64,000 bases of DNA. It comes from Mycolicibacterium sp. TUM20985. GTDB lineage: Bacteria; Actinomycetota; Actinomycetes; Mycobacteriales; Mycobacteriaceae. This document shows positions 27,786 to 37,487 of the stretch, in pieces. The position numbers were made by a program, and so were the translations under genes. The stretch is taken from positions 1,736,001 to 1,800,000 of the forward strand of contig NZ_AP027291.1 of assembly GCF_030295745.1 (NCBI RefSeq), written 5' to 3'. Position 1 is the stretch's first letter; each line of letters starts with the position of its first letter. Below the pieces are notes generated by a model. The model had not been told where the DNA came from and did not search any database. It saw only the letters and a list, made by a program, of their open reading frames with translations.

Positions 27786-29126
27786 ATGAGCGACGTCGTC
27801 GACCGGGTCAAGTCCGTCCTGCCATCGGTGCGCGCCGATCTCGAGGATCTCGTCCGCATCGAATCGGTGTGGGCCGACCCCGGCCGCCGTGGCGAGGTCG
27901 ATCGCAGCGCCGCGATGGTGTCGAAGTTGTTGTCGGAGGCGGGATTCGACGACATTCGCACCGTCAGCGAGGGCGGTGCGCCGGCCGTGATCGCTCGCCA
28001 TCCCGCGCCACCCGGCGCCCCGACGGTCCTGCTCTACGCCCATCACGACGTGCAACCCGAGGGCGACACCGCCCAGTGGGCCTCGGCACCCTTCGAGCCC
28101 ACCGAACGCGATGGTCGGCTGTACGGCCGCGGCACCGCCGACGACAAGGCAGGCATCGCCACCCACCTCGCCGCCATCCGCGCCTTCGATGGTGACCTCC
28201 CGGTCGGCGTCACGGTGTTCGTGGAAGGTGAGGAGGAGTCGGGTTCGCCGTCCCTGGACGCCTTGCTCGCCGCCCATCGGGATCTTCTCGCCGCCGACGT
28301 GATCGTCATCGCCGACTCGATGAACTGGACCACCCAGATCCCGTCGCTCACGGTGTCGTTACGCGGCCTTGCGGATTGCGTGGTGGAGGTGGCGACCCTC
28401 GACCACGGACTGCACTCCGGAATGTGGGGCGGTGTCGTTCCCGACGCACTCAGCGTCCTGGTGCGCCTGCTCGCCAGCCTGCACGACGACGACGGCAACG
28501 TCGCGGTCGACGGGCTGCATCACGGCACCGCGGCCGACGTCGAGTTCCCGGCCGAGCAGGTGCGCGAGGAGACCGGGATGCTCGACGGGGTCACCGAGAT
28601 CGGTACGGGTTCGGTCGTCGAGCGGCTGTGGGCCAAGCCGGCGATCACGGTCATCGGCATCGACACGACTTCCATCGCGAAGTCGTCGAACACGTTGATT
28701 CCTCGGGCCCGCGCCAAGGTGAGCATGCGCGTGGCGCCAGGTGGTGACGCCAGCGAGCACATGACGGCGTTGACCCGCCACCTCGAGCGGCATGCTCCAT
28801 GGGGGGCGCAGGTGACGGTCACACCGGGCGACCTCGGGCAGCCGTACGCCATCGACGCCACCGGACCCGTCTACGACGCCGCGCGGGCGGCGTTCCGGCA
28901 GGCCTGGGGCATCGACGCGATCGACATGGGCGTCGGCGGGTCGATCCCGTTCATCGCTGCGTTCGCGGCCGCCTACCCCGAGGCGAAGATCCTCGTCACC
29001 GGCGTCGAGGATCCGGCCACGCAGGCGCACAGCATCGACGAGAGCCTCGATCTCGGGGTGCTCGAGCGTGCGGCTACCTCGGAGGCTCTGCTGTTGGAAG
29101 CCCTCGGACGCGCCACGCCGCGCTAG
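27786..29126 (+). CDS. M20-family dipeptidase (Rv2522c homologue)
   Basis: A 446-residue zinc peptidase of the M20 (carnosinase/ArgE/DapE) family. Metal-binding and catalytic motifs are present: YAHHDVQPEGD, GRGTADDKAG (bridging Asp), VEGEEESGSP (catalytic and metal glutamates), DHGLHSGMWGG in the dimerisation lid and QAHSIDES near the C-terminus. It probably cleaves dipeptides in the cytosol. The gene order acpS-dipeptidase-bcp matches M. tuberculosis. It converges on bcp with 12 bp between stops. Confidence 0.9.
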   Translation: MSDVVDRVKSVLPSVRADLEDLVRIESVWADPGRRGEVDRSAAMVSKLLSEAGFDDIRTVSEGGAPAVIARHPAPPGAPTVLLYAHHDVQPEGDTAQWASAPFEPTERDGRLYGRGTADDKAGIATHLAAIRAFDGDLPVGVTVFVEGEEESGSPSLDALLAAHRDLLAADVIVIADSMNWTTQIPSLTVSLRGLADCVVEVATLDHGLHSGMWGGVVPDALSVLVRLLASLHDDDGNVAVDGLHHGTAADVEFPAEQVREETGMLDGVTEIGTGSVVERLWAKPAITVIGIDTTSIAKSSNTLIPRARAKVSMRVAPGGDASEHMTALTRHLERHAPWGAQVTVTPGDLGQPYAIDATGPVYDAARAAFRQAWGIDAIDMGVGGSIPFIAAFAAAYPEAKILVTGVEDPATQAHSIDESLDLGVLERAATSEALLLEALGRATPR

Positions 29127-29138
29127 ACCGCCAGACCG

Positions 29139-29612
29139 CTACACCGCTAGGTCGCGACGCAGCTTCGCCACGTGGCCGGTGGCCTTCACGTTGTACTGAG
29201 CGACCTCGATCTTGCCGCTCTCGTCGACGACGAAGGTCGAGCGGATGACACCCTGAACGGTCTTGCCGTACATGGTCTTCTCGCCGAAGGCGCCCCACTC
29301 CGTGAGCACCTTGCGCTCTGGATCCGACAGCAGGGGAAAGGTCAATCCCTGGGCGTCGCGGAACTTCGCGAGCTTCTCGGGTTTGTCGGGGGAGATGCCG
29401 ACGACGTCGAGGCCGGCGTCGTCCAACTCGGCCAAGCTGTCGCGGAAGTCGCAGGCCTGTTTGGTGCACCCGGGCGTGGACGCCGCCGGGTAGAAGTAGA
29501 CGACGACCTTGCGCCCCTTGAAGTCGCTGAGCTCGACGGTGTGGCCGTCGGCGTCGGAGAGGCTGAAGGCGGGGGCCTTGTCGCCCGCCGCGAGGCGAGG
29601 GGTCGGTGGCAT
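29139..29612 (-). CDS. bcp: Thiol peroxidase Bcp (thioredoxin-dependent peroxiredoxin)
   Basis: A 157-residue BCP/PrxQ-type peroxiredoxin that reduces peroxides with electrons from thioredoxin. The active-site loop reads YPAASTPGCTKQAC, giving the peroxidatic Cys49 (with Thr46 and Pro42) and resolving Cys54 five residues later, as in atypical two-cysteine members. FKGRKVVVYF is the thioredoxin-fold strand before the active site. Equivalent to Rv2521. Confidence 0.93.
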   Translation of the reverse strand: MPPTPRLAAGDKAPAFSLSDADGHTVELSDFKGRKVVVYFYPAASTPGCTKQACDFRDSLAELDDAGLDVVGISPDKPEKLAKFRDAQGLTFPLLSDPERKVLTEWGAFGEKTMYGKTVQGVIRSTFVVDESGKIEVAQYNVKATGHVAKLRRDLAV

Positions 29613-29719
29613 GGGTGGGTGTCCCTTCGGTCAGCCGGTGCGCGACTGCGGTTGTGGGGTCGTCGCGTGGCTGCTCTAGGGTAATTCCCCAAGACGGCAA
29701 CGCGATTGAAGGGGCTGAC

Positions 29720-29947
29720 GTGGCGGACCGGGATCCCGACAAGATCAAGCAGGACATCGACGTGGCGCGCGAGCAGCTCGCGACCACGGTCGATGCGCTG
29801 GCGGAGCGGGCGAATCCGGCGCGGATCGCCGACGACCTGAAGACGAAGGTCCTGCAGTTCGTGACCAAACCCGCCGTGGCGGTCTCGCTCGCCGGGCTGG
29901 GCACGGTCGTCGTGGTGCTGGTGATCCGACGGATCAGGGACCGCTGA
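29720..29947 (+). CDS. DUF3618 family membrane-anchored protein
   Basis: A 75-residue protein starting at GTG 29720, with GAAGGGG seven bases upstream. The N-terminal amphipathic part (DPDKIKQDIDVAREQLATTV) is the DUF3618 signature, and a single hydrophobic helix (AVAVSLAGLGTVVVVLVI) ends in basic residues. It is probably a small inner-membrane protein. It corresponds in position to Rv2520c. Its function is unknown. Confidence 0.8.
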   Translation: MADRDPDKIKQDIDVAREQLATTVDALAERANPARIADDLKTKVLQFVTKPAVAVSLAGLGTVVVVLVIRRIRDR

Positions 29948-29958
29948 CGGGCTGAGGG

Positions 29959-30129
29959 TCAGCGACGGCGACGGCCGAAGCGGAAGAAGTCGAGGAACGA
30001 AAATCCGGGGGGGTTGGCCGTCAGCCCGAGCCTCGAGCAGTTGTAGACCACCACGATCCTCGGCGCCTCGACGTCGTCGTTCTCGACGGTCGGAGGGGCG
30101 ACGGAGGGGGCCGTACCTGCGGTCAGCAT
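29959..30129 (-). CDS. Small hypothetical protein, 56 residues
   Basis: A short reading frame from ATG 30129 to TGA 29959-29961. It has a good ribosome site (GAGG about nine bases upstream). The product has an acidic middle (VENDDVEAPRIVVVYNC), then LGLTANPPGFSFLDFFRFGRRRR at its basic C-terminus. The family is not recognised. The ribosome site, ordered composition and closeness to the convergent DUF3618 gene (11 bp) suggest a real gene, possibly membrane-associated through the FLDFFRF segment. Confidence 0.55.
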   Translation of the reverse strand: MLTAGTAPSVAPPTVENDDVEAPRIVVVYNCSRLGLTANPPGFSFLDFFRFGRRRR

Positions 30130-30441
30130 CAGCTAAGACCTCGTTCCTCGTTCAGAAATCATCGCGGCTCGCCGCCTTCGCGGCTGCAGCTAACAACGAT
30201 CGTAGCACTGAAATCACATCAGCGGTGCTCGAGTTGAAACCATTTTCCCTGGTTGAACCATTCGGTACCGGCGGTTTCGGATACTTCGTACGAAAGAACC
30301 GATCATGGCCGGGTAATTTCAGCACACGTCGCTCGCACCGGCGGCGTAAACGGCGAGTTAATTTACTATACCGTCAGCCGCTATCCACCACGTGTTGTCG
30401 GGGGCGGACCTGTGGGTGGCTCGGGGAACACCCCGGCAATG
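30130..30441. other. Gene-free stretch between small ORF and tRNA-Lys terminator
   Basis: About 310 bases with no convincing gene. It is less G+C-rich than its surroundings, with short A/T patches (for example near 30280-30380), and probably holds the promoter of the 56-residue gene. No clear operator or RNA structure is recognised. Confidence 0.4.
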
Positions 30442-30467
30442 AAAAATCGGGCCGTCGCCGACCCGAT
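30442..30467 (-). terminator. Intrinsic terminator of tRNA-Lys
   Basis: On the minus strand, stem ATCGGG/CCCGAT (30462-30467 with 30446-30451) is followed by five T residues (plus-strand A at 30442-30446). It lies ten bases after the 3' end of tRNA-Lys. This is a classical Rho-independent terminator. Confidence 0.75.
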
Positions 30468-30476
30468 CGTTTCTGG

Positions 30477-30549
<73 letters not shown>

Positions 30550-30709
30550 GCGAGAGAGACGATAACAGTCCCCGGGGCGCTGGGTGAAATCCCTATGTCG
30601 AAAGTGCGACGGCCCACGAAGCGATCGCGCTGTTGTCGTCGGATTCCCTTAGACTGCTGGCAAGTAAGTGGGAATCCCATGTGAAGTCCGGTTGGAAGGT
30701 GTATCGAGC

Positions 30710-31933
30710 ATGTCGCAGGTCCAATCGGCAGCACGTCCGCGTCGGACGCGTACCTGGCTGGCGGCCATCCTGCTGGTCCCCGCCATCGTCCTCGGCGCGA
30801 GCGCCTGCAGCAGCACGCCCGCCGCGCCGCCGCAGCCCGAGACCATTGCTGACAAGGGGACGCCGTTCGGTGACCTCCTGGTCCCGAAGCTCTCTGCATC
30901 GGTCACCGACGGGGCCGTCGGCGTCACGGTGGACGCGCCCGTGACGGTGAGCGCAGAGGACGGCGTTCTCGGTGCGGTCAACATGACCGACGATGAAGGG
31001 GCCACCGTCGCCGGCCGCCTGAGCCCCGACGGTCTGCGATGGTCCACCACCGAGCCGCTCGGCTACAACAACAAGTACACGCTCAGCGCGCAGTCGTTGG
31101 GACTCGGCGGCGTGACGAGCCGGTCGATGACCTTCCAGACGCATTCGCCCGAGAACCTGACGATGCCCTACCTCATGCCCAATGACGGTGATGTCGTCGG
31201 CATCGGCCAGCCCATCGCCGTCCGATTCGACGAGAACGTGCCGAACCGGCTCGCTGCGGAGAAGGCGATCACGGTCACCACCAATCCGCCGGTCGAGGGT
31301 GCATTCTATTGGCTGAGCAACCGTGAAGTGCGTTGGCGCCCAGAGGGTTACTGGAAGCCGGGCACGACGATCGACGTCGCCGTCAACACCTACGGAGTCG
31401 ACCTCGGCGACGGGCTGTTCGGCCAGGAGAACGTCACGACGCGTTTCGCCATCGGCGACGAAGTCATCGCGACGGCCGACGACAGCACCAAGACGTTGAC
31501 CGTCCGGCGCAACGGCGAGGTGGTGAAGACCATGCCGATCTCGATGGGCAAGAGCAGCACGCCGACGAGCAACGGCACGTACATCATCGGTGACCGGTTC
31601 TCGCACCTGGTCATGGATTCCTCGACCTACGGCGTGCCGTCCAACTCGCCCAACGGATATCGCACGGAGGTGGACTACGCCACCCAGATGTCCTACAGCG
31701 GGATCTACGTCCACGCGGCGCCGTGGTCGGTCGGCAGCCAGGGCTACAGCAATGTCAGCCACGGATGTCTGAACGTCAGCACCAGCAACGCGCAATGGTT
31801 CTACGAGAACACCAAGCGCGGTGACATCGTCGACGTCGTCAACACCGTCGGCTCGGTACTGCCCGGAACGGACGGACTCGGTGACTGGAACGTGCCGTGG
31901 GAGCAGTGGAAGGCCGGCAACGCCAACGTGTAG
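30710..31933 (+). CDS. ldtB: L,D-transpeptidase LdtB (LdtMt2-like) lipoprotein
   Basis: A 407-residue protein equivalent to Rv2518c. It makes 3-3 cross-links in peptidoglycan outside the membrane and is a carbapenem target. The lipoprotein signal ends in LGASAC (Cys33). Two immunoglobulin-like domains (about 50-250) precede the YkuD catalytic domain (about 250-375), with HAAPWSVG and SHGCLNVS (His351, nucleophile Cys353), and a C-terminal subdomain ending in [12 protein letters not shown]. The start has GGAAGG nine bases upstream. A stem-loop terminator follows. Confidence 0.95.
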   Translation: MSQVQSAARPRRTRTWLAAILLVPAIVLGASACSSTPAAPPQPETIADKGTPFGDLLVPKLSASVTDGAVGVTVDAPVTVSAEDGVLGAVNMTDDEGATVAGRLSPDGLRWSTTEPLGYNNKYTLSAQSLGLGGVTSRSMTFQTHSPENLTMPYLMPNDGDVVGIGQPIAVRFDENVPNRLAAEKAITVTTNPPVEGAFYWLSNREVRWRPEGYWKPGTTIDVAVNTYGVDLGDGLFGQENVTTRFAIGDEVIATADDSTKTLTVRRNGEVVKTMPISMGKSSTPTSNGTYIIGDRFSHLVMDSSTYGVPSNSPNGYRTEVDYATQMSYSGIYVHAAPWSVGSQGYSNVSHGCLNVSTSNAQWFYENTKRGDIVDVVNTVGSVLPGTDGLGDWNVPWEQWKAGNANV

Positions 31934-31945
31934 GCCTGATCTCCG

Positions 31946-31986
31946 AATCGGACCCGCGCACACGGTGCGACGGGTCCGATTTCGTT
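31946..31986 (+). terminator. Terminator of ldtB
   Basis: Perfect 11-bp stem AATCGGACCCG/CGGGTCCGATT (31946-31956 with 31971-31981) around a 14-base loop, followed by the short T-rich run TTCGTT. It begins 13 bases after the ldtB stop. Confidence 0.7.
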
Positions 31987-32006
31987 GGTGACCCCCCAAT
32001 GCAGAA

Positions 32007-32034
32007 GGTCGGAGGACGTAAACGCCCTCCGACC
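32007..32034 (-). terminator. Terminator of tRNA-His
   Basis: Perfect 9-bp stem GGTCGGAGG/CCTCCGACC (32007-32015 with 32026-32034), located just past the 3' end of tRNA-His on the minus strand and followed there by TTCTGCATT. It forms a back-to-back pair with the ldtB terminator. Confidence 0.6.
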
Positions 32035-32039
32035 TGCGG

Positions 32040-32113
32040 GGTGGCTGACGGGGCTCGAACCCGCGACTTCCAGGATCACAACCTGGTGCTCTACCAGCTG
32101 AACTACAGCCACC
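32040..32113 (-). tRNA. tRNA-His (anticodon GTG)
   Basis: A minus-strand cloverleaf with acceptor GTGGCTG/CAGCCAC, plus the extra G(-1) (base 32113) opposite discriminator C (base 32040) that is diagnostic of tRNA-His. The anticodon loop is TTGTGAT with anticodon GTG, and the T arm contains GGTTCGAGCC. It lies immediately downstream of orn on the same strand. Confidence 0.95.
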
Positions 32114-32139
32114 ATTGCCGCCGAGGCGGCCCGTCGATC

Positions 32140-32787
32140 TTAGCCGGTCGGTCGGTCGGTGTCCGAATCGATGGGTCCACCATCGGCGGTCGGCGGTCCG
32201 AGTTCCACCGCGACCGCGGCGATGTCGCTGGTCGAGGGACCGGGTGGGGCGACGAAGGCGGTGCTCCGGTAGTACTTCAACTCGCGAATCGACTCGTGGA
32301 TGTCGGCGAGGGCGCGGTGGGCCAGCCCCTTCTCCGGCTGCCCGAAGTAGATGCGCGGATACCAGCGGCGGCACAGTTCCTTGATCGAGCTGACGTCGAT
32401 CATGCGGTAGTGCAGGAAGTCGTCCAGCGCCGGCATGTCGCGGGTGATGAAACCGCGGTCGGTGCCGATCGAATTGCCCGCCAACGGTGCGGTCTTCGGC
32501 TGCTTGACGTGGCCCCGGATGTAGTCGAGCACCATGGCCTCCGCTTCTGGCACGTCGACGGTGGAGGCCCGGACCTCCTCGGTGAGACCCGACTTCCGGT
32601 GCATCTTCGCGACCACGTCGACCATGCCGTCGAGCGCGGCATCATCGGCGTGGATCACGACGTCGAGGCCGTCGCCCAGCAGGTTCAGTTCCCCGTCGGT
32701 GACCAGGACGGCGATTTCGATGAGTCGGTCCGACCTCAGGTCGAGCCCCGTCATCTCGCAGTCGATCCATACCAGTTCGTCACGCAC
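32140..32787 (-). CDS. orn: Oligoribonuclease Orn
   Basis: A 215-residue DEDDh 3'-5' exonuclease that finishes RNA decay by hydrolysing dinucleotides, including pGpG. The motifs are [13 protein letters not shown] (metal ligands Asp and Glu), [14 protein letters not shown] and [12 protein letters not shown] (catalytic His and Asp). GTG 32787 gives the usual length and an N-terminus aligned with Rv2511; the frame is open 21 bases further. tRNA-His follows directly. Confidence 0.94.
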   Translation of the reverse strand: MRDELVWIDCEMTGLDLRSDRLIEIAVLVTDGELNLLGDGLDVVIHADDAALDGMVDVVAKMHRKSGLTEEVRASTVDVPEAEAMVLDYIRGHVKQPKTAPLAGNSIGTDRGFITRDMPALDDFLHYRMIDVSSIKELCRRWYPRIYFGQPEKGLAHRALADIHESIRELKYYRSTAFVAPPGPSTSDIAAVAVELGPPTADGGPIDSDTDRPTG

Positions 32788-32870
32788 AACCGTCAACAGT
32801 ATTCGCACGATCCGACGCGGCTGCCCAGACCCTCCTCGATCGGCCCCCCCGACCAGTAATGTCCCCCGGC

Positions 32871-34445
32871 ATGAGCACCGAACCGACTGCCACCCCCGCG
32901 CAACAGATCGCGGCTGGGTACGCCGTCGAAGGCCAGGCCCTCGTCCTCGGCTCGATCGTCGTCGACGGGGTCGTGGACCCCGGCGCGCAGGTGCGGATCC
33001 CGCTCGCCACCGTCAACCGCCACGGCCTGGTCGCGGGGGCGACGGGCACCGGCAAGACGAAGTCACTCCAAGTCATCGCCGAACAGCTGTCGGCGGCCGG
33101 CGTGCCCGTGGTCATGGCCGACGTGAAGGGCGATCTGTCGGGATTGTCGCGACCCGGTGCGGTCGGAGAAAAGACCACTCAACGCGCCACCGACACGGAC
33201 GACGACTGGACGCCGACGGCCTTCCCGGTCGAGTTCCTGTCCTTGGGCACCTCGGGCATCGGCGTCCCGGTGCGCGCCACGATCACCAGCTTTGGCCCGA
33301 TCCTGCTGTCGAAGGTGTTGGGGCTCAATGCGACTCAGGAATCCACCCTCGGCCTGATCTTCCACTGGGCGGACCAGAAGGGTCTGTCGCTGCTCGATCT
33401 CAAGGACCTGCGCGCGGTGATCCAGTTCCTCACCAGCACCGAGGGCAAGCCCGAACTCAAGGCGCTCGGCGCGGTGTCGCCGACGACGGCGGGCGTCATC
33501 CTGCGTGCCCTGGTCAATCTCGAGGCCGAAGGCGCCGACACCTTCTTCGGTGAGCCGGAACTCGAGCCGAAGGACCTGATGCGCTTCGATGCGCAGGGCC
33601 GCGGCGTCATCACCCTGCTGGAGCTCGGCGCGCAGGCGGCCCGGCCGGTGATGTTCTCGACGTTCCTGATGTGGGTGCTGGCCGATCTGTTCACCGCGCT
33701 GCCGGAGGTCGGCGACGTCGACAAGCCCAACCTGGTGTTCTTCTTCGACGAGGCCCACCTGTTGTTCAACGACGCGTCGAAGGCGTTCCTCGAGCAGGTC
33801 GAGCAGACCGTCAAGCTGATCCGCTCCAAGGGGGTCGGGGTGTTCTTCTGCACGCAGCTCCCCACCGACGTGCCCAACAACGTCCTGTCGCAACTCGGTG
33901 CCCGCGTGCAGCATGCGCTGCGCGCGTTCACCCCCGACGATCAGAAGGCCTTGACCAAGACGGTGCGCACCTACCCGAAGACCACCGTCTACGACCTCGA
34001 AGAAGCGCTCACCTCGCTGGGCATCGGTGAGGCCATCGTCACCGTGCTGTCCGAGAAGGGCGCCCCCACCCCGGTGGCGTGGACCAGGATGCGGGCCCCG
34101 CGTTCGCTGATGGACACCATCGGTCCCGACGCGATCACCGCCGCCGCCAAGGCCTCGCCGCTGCAGGCCGAATACGGCCAGACGATCGACCGCGAGTCCG
34201 CCTACGAGCGGCTCAACGCCAAAGTCGCACCGCCCGAAGCGCTCCCGCCGCCGCTGCCCTCGGGTGACGGAGGACTCGCCAGCGCCTCGGGACGCGGCAA
34301 GATCGCGACGCCCAAGGAAGAGCCCGGCGTGGTGTCCGAGGTGCTGCAGAGCTCGGCATTCAAGAGCTTCCTGCGGTCCGCGGCCACCGTGGCCGGCCGC
34401 GAGATCACCCGCAGCGTGTTCGGTACGGGCCGCCGGCGCCGTTAG
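32871..34445 (+). CDS. HerA-like/DUF853 P-loop ATPase (Rv2510c homologue)
   Basis: A 524-residue ATPase. Walker A is GATGTGKTK at about residues 54-62, and Walker B is [10 protein letters not shown] at about 289-298, followed by [20 protein letters not shown] (sensor region). DUF853 proteins are related to HerA/FtsK DNA-pumping ATPases; the cellular role in mycobacteria is not established. ATG 32871 matches the homologous N-terminus; ATG 32859 is four codons upstream. The 3' end overlaps the convergent cmrA gene by 4 bp. Confidence 0.88.
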   Translation: MSTEPTATPAQQIAAGYAVEGQALVLGSIVVDGVVDPGAQVRIPLATVNRHGLVAGATGTGKTKSLQVIAEQLSAAGVPVVMADVKGDLSGLSRPGAVGEKTTQRATDTDDDWTPTAFPVEFLSLGTSGIGVPVRATITSFGPILLSKVLGLNATQESTLGLIFHWADQKGLSLLDLKDLRAVIQFLTSTEGKPELKALGAVSPTTAGVILRALVNLEAEGADTFFGEPELEPKDLMRFDAQGRGVITLLELGAQAARPVMFSTFLMWVLADLFTALPEVGDVDKPNLVFFFDEAHLLFNDASKAFLEQVEQTVKLIRSKGVGVFFCTQLPTDVPNNVLSQLGARVQHALRAFTPDDQKALTKTVRTYPKTTVYDLEEALTSLGIGEAIVTVLSEKGAPTPVAWTRMRAPRSLMDTIGPDAITAAAKASPLQAEYGQTIDRESAYERLNAKVAPPEALPPPLPSGDGGLASASGRGKIATPKEEPGVVSEVLQSSAFKSFLRSAATVAGREITRSVFGTGRRRR

Positions 34446-35248
34446 TCGCCGCCGAGCTTCTTGTAGACCGCTCCGACGATCGGGGTGACGATGGATCGCG
34501 GCGCGTAGCCGCTGGCCACCGACATCGCCTTGGACGTCACGCCGGGCACGACGCGCATCTTGTTGCGCTCCAAGCCATCCAGTGACAGCTTCGCGGTGTG
34601 TTCGGTGGAGATCCACAGGAAGTCGGGGATCAGCTTGTCGACGAGGGACTGCTCGTCGGGGTTCGGCAGGTCGGTGCGGACGGGGCCCGGCGCCAGCACG
34701 GTGACGTGGATTCCGAGGGACTTCACCTCACCGCGCAGCGACTCACTGAAGGTGTTGACGAAGGCCTTGGAGGCGGCATAGGTCGCGTTGTTCGGGATCG
34801 GTGAATTTCCCGCCGCGGAGCCGGAGATCAGGATGCCCCCTGCACGCCGAGCGACCATTCCCGGCAGGACGGCCAGCACCAGATCGTGGACGCCGAGGAC
34901 GTTGAGTTGCACTTGCGCCTTCTCGCCGTCGACGTCGAGCTTCGCCACCGGGCCGAACGTCGCCGTGCCGGCATTGGCGCACAGGATGGACACGTTGCGC
35001 TGCGCGAGCTCGTCGCAAAGCGCCGCCCGCTGACCGGGATCCACCAGATCGACCGGCCGGACTTCGACGGTGACGCCGTAGCGCCCGGTCAACTCGTCGG
35101 CCAGAGAGGTCAGCACGTCTTCGCGGCGGGCGGTGATGATCAGGTGGTGCCCTCGGGCGGCGAGCTCGGTGGCCAATGCCTCGCCGATGTTCTGAGAGGC
35201 GCCGGTGACGACGGCGCGCGCGTCGGGGCTGGGAGCGGGTACGGACAT
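34442..35248 (-). CDS. cmrA: Mycolate reductase CmrA (SDR; Rv2509 homologue)
   Basis: A 268-residue short-chain dehydrogenase. The NADPH motif VTGASQNIGEALA lies near the N-terminus; NAG is at LCANAGTATFG, with the catalytic serine in GSAAGN and YAASK with Tyr157 and Lys161. Its Rv2509/NCgl2385 relatives reduce the 3-oxo mycolate formed by Pks13 to mature mycolic acid. The conserved neighbourhood (DUF853 gene on one side, MFS gene on the other) supports this assignment. ATG 35248 is the first codon of the conserved protein, although the frame is open far upstream. Confidence 0.87.
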   Translation of the reverse strand: MSVPAPSPDARAVVTGASQNIGEALATELAARGHHLIITARREDVLTSLADELTGRYGVTVEVRPVDLVDPGQRAALCDELAQRNVSILCANAGTATFGPVAKLDVDGEKAQVQLNVLGVHDLVLAVLPGMVARRAGGILISGSAAGNSPIPNNATYAASKAFVNTFSESLRGEVKSLGIHVTVLAPGPVRTDLPNPDEQSLVDKLIPDFLWISTEHTAKLSLDGLERNKMRVVPGVTSKAMSVASGYAPRSIVTPIVGAVYKKLGGD

Positions 35249-35281
35249 GGGCCCAATCGTAAGTACCAATAGAGTGCGTTC

Positions 35282-36586
35282 ATGACCAACCCCGCGGGGT
35301 CTCGCACCGCGGGCCGGCTGCCGGTCGTCGCGTGGGCCCTGTGGGACTGCGGAGCGACCGGCGTGAACGCGATCGTCGTCACGTTCGTCTACTCCGTCTA
35401 CCTCACCCAACAGGTGGGGGTGGGGCTGCCGGGGCCGACGACCCCCGCAAGCTGGCTCGGCCGGGTGCTGACCATTTCCGGGTTGTTCGTCGCCCTGCTG
35501 GCCCCGGCGACGGGGGTCCTGGTCGATGCGCCGCACCGCCGCCGCACCGTGCTGGCCATCCTGACCGGTGTCGTGGTGGCGCTGACGTCGGCCATGAGTC
35601 TGATCCGCGCCGACTATCACTATCTGTGGCCGGGTTTGGTGCTGCTCGCGTGTACGGCCGCGTTCAGCGACCTGGCCACGGTGCCCTACAACGCCATGCT
35701 GCGGCAGTTGTCGACCCCCGGCACGTCGGGCCGTGTTTCCGGGTTCGGTTCGGCAGCAGGCTATTTCGGAAGCGTGATGCTGCTGCTCATCGTCTACCTG
35801 GGGTTCATCGCCGGTGACGGGGACGCGCGCGGGGCGCTCTCGCTGCCCAGTGACGACGGCCAAAACGTCCGTGCGGCCGTCCTCCTGACCGCCGCGTGGT
35901 TCGCGCTGTTCGCGCTTCCACTGTTGATCACGTCGAAGGTCGTCGACACCGGGGACCGTCCGCCAACGGTCGGGGTACTCGGCGCCTACCGGGCGCTGTG
36001 GGCCGAGGTCAAGGGGGAGTGGCGCCGCGACCACCACGTCGTCTACTACCTGGTGGCCAGCGCCGTCTTCCGCGACGGGCTGACAGGGGTGTTCGCCTTC
36101 GGCGCGGTCCTCGGTGTGACGGTGTTCGGAGTGTCACCCGCCGACGTCCTGTTGTTCGGCGTGTGCGCGTGTGTGATCGCCGCGGTCGGGGCCGTCATCG
36201 GAGGTCTGCTCGACGACCGCGTCGGGTCGAAGCCCGTCATCGTCGGATCGCTGGCCGCGATGGTCGTGGTGGGGCTGACCCTGCTCAATTTGTCTGGTGT
36301 GGTGGCATTTTGGATCTGCGGGCTGCTGCTGTGTCTGTTCATCGGGCCCACCCAGTCGTCGGCGCGCACGATGATGATGCGGATGTCCACGGAGGGTAAG
36401 GAGGGGGTGGCGTTCGGCCTCTACACGACGACCGGCAGGGCGGTGTCGTTCCTCGCCCCACTGTTGTTCTTCACCTTCATCGACGTGTTCGGCACCGATC
36501 GCGCGGGGCTCGGCGGATTGGTGACCGTGCTGGTGCTAGGACTGGTCGCGATCGTCGGGGTGCGGGTGCCGGACCGGTCGCGCTAG
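35282..36586 (+). CDS. MFS transporter, leucine-rich membrane protein (Rv2508c homologue)
   Basis: A 434-residue membrane protein with about twelve helices. It belongs to the UMF1/Atg22-like branch of the MFS: it starts with RLPVVAWALWDCGATGVNA, and has DAPHRRRT between helices 2 and 3 and GPTQSSARTMMMRM near helix 10. The transported molecule is unknown. It is divergent from cmrA (33 bp between starts), so the two share a short promoter region. It overlaps the end of the MmpS-like gene by 4 bp. Confidence 0.85.
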   Translation: MTNPAGSRTAGRLPVVAWALWDCGATGVNAIVVTFVYSVYLTQQVGVGLPGPTTPASWLGRVLTISGLFVALLAPATGVLVDAPHRRRTVLAILTGVVVALTSAMSLIRADYHYLWPGLVLLACTAAFSDLATVPYNAMLRQLSTPGTSGRVSGFGSAAGYFGSVMLLLIVYLGFIAGDGDARGALSLPSDDGQNVRAAVLLTAAWFALFALPLLITSKVVDTGDRPPTVGVLGAYRALWAEVKGEWRRDHHVVYYLVASAVFRDGLTGVFAFGAVLGVTVFGVSPADVLLFGVCACVIAAVGAVIGGLLDDRVGSKPVIVGSLAAMVVVGLTLLNLSGVVAFWICGLLLCLFIGPTQSSARTMMMRMSTEGKEGVAFGLYTTTGRAVSFLAPLLFFTFIDVFGTDRAGLGGLVTVLVLGLVAIVGVRVPDRSR

Positions 36587-37332
36587 CGACTACCCAGCGA
36601 CGTGCACAGCGTCAGGCCGGTACCGGTGGTCTGCTGGGTCTCGGTGCCGTCGATGGTGATCGAGCACGTGAGCTCGTGCCCGACGTTGACGATGCTGACG
36701 CTGGCCGAACTGTTGGCTGCCCCGGCGAGTTCCACTTCCTTCGTCCACGGCAGCACGACGTTGAACTCCGTCTGCAGCACACCGCCGGTGTCGAGGTAGA
36801 GGATGCTGATCGCCCGGCCCTCGCCGGCGACCGAGTAGACGACGGTGTGCGTGCCGCTGGGCTCGACCGAATCGGTCGGCGGGATGACACCGGGTGTCGT
36901 CGTCGGCGCGCTCGTCGGGACGCGCGTCGTGGTCGGCGTCCTCGTGGTGGTGGACGGCGCGGCCGCGGTGGGCTCGAGCGGTGTCTGTGGCGGCGCTACC
37001 AAGGTGTTCTGCTGGGAGCTGTTCACGACGACGAGTCCGACGACCAACCCGAGCACGATCACCAGCGCGGTCCCCGCCAGCACCCACAGCCACCGCCGCG
37101 GTCCGCCGGGCCTCGGGGGTTCGGGCGGTGCTCCGCCAGGGGGGTTCGGGGGACCGTAGTGGCCCGTGGCGGGGGAGTCGTACCCGTAGGGCGAGTAGGC
37201 AGGCAATTGCTCGGTCGCCTTCGGCGCCTCGTATGGCGGTTGTTGGCCGTAGGGCGAGCCGGGATAGGCGGGGTAGTGGTAGGTCCCCGGATGCTCCTGA
37301 CCCCATCTGTCGGGCCGTGATGGATCCGTCAT
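36583..37332 (-). CDS. Pro-rich membrane protein with MmpS-like C-terminal domain (Rv2507 homologue)
   Basis: A 249-residue protein in three parts: a Pro/Tyr/Gly-rich cytosolic tail (residues 1-80), one membrane helix (about 85-107, WVLAGTALVIVLGLVVGLVV), a Thr/Pro linker (PSTTTRTPTTTRVP) and an extracytoplasmic domain of about 90 residues. That domain, from HTVVYSVAGEG to SITIDG with two cysteines, looks like the beta-sandwich of MmpS proteins. ATG 37332 has GAGG five bases upstream. It converges with the MFS gene. Confidence 0.8.
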   Translation of the reverse strand: MTDPSRPDRWGQEHPGTYHYPAYPGSPYGQQPPYEAPKATEQLPAYSPYGYDSPATGHYGPPNPPGGAPPEPPRPGGPRRWLWVLAGTALVIVLGLVVGLVVVNSSQQNTLVAPPQTPLEPTAAAPSTTTRTPTTTRVPTSAPTTTPGVIPPTDSVEPSGTHTVVYSVAGEGRAISILYLDTGGVLQTEFNVVLPWTKEVELAGAANSSASVSIVNVGHELTCSITIDGTETQQTTGTGLTLCTSLGSR

Positions 37333-37487
37333 CTCCACCTCATGTCTGCAGGGTACCTGCGCGCGAGAGGGGCGCGCCGGGGCTCGTTTCGATGGGCGGC
37401 GGGCGGCGGGCAGTGGTTTACCGCAATTGACGGGCGGGTACACGCAGCCGACGCCGCAGCGGCGGTTCACGAACATGGAGGCTCGGC

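Noticed and set aside
33063..34616. A 517-codon minus-strand frame over the HerA-like gene
   Set aside because: Antisense shadow; Walker A and B motifs are on the plus strand.
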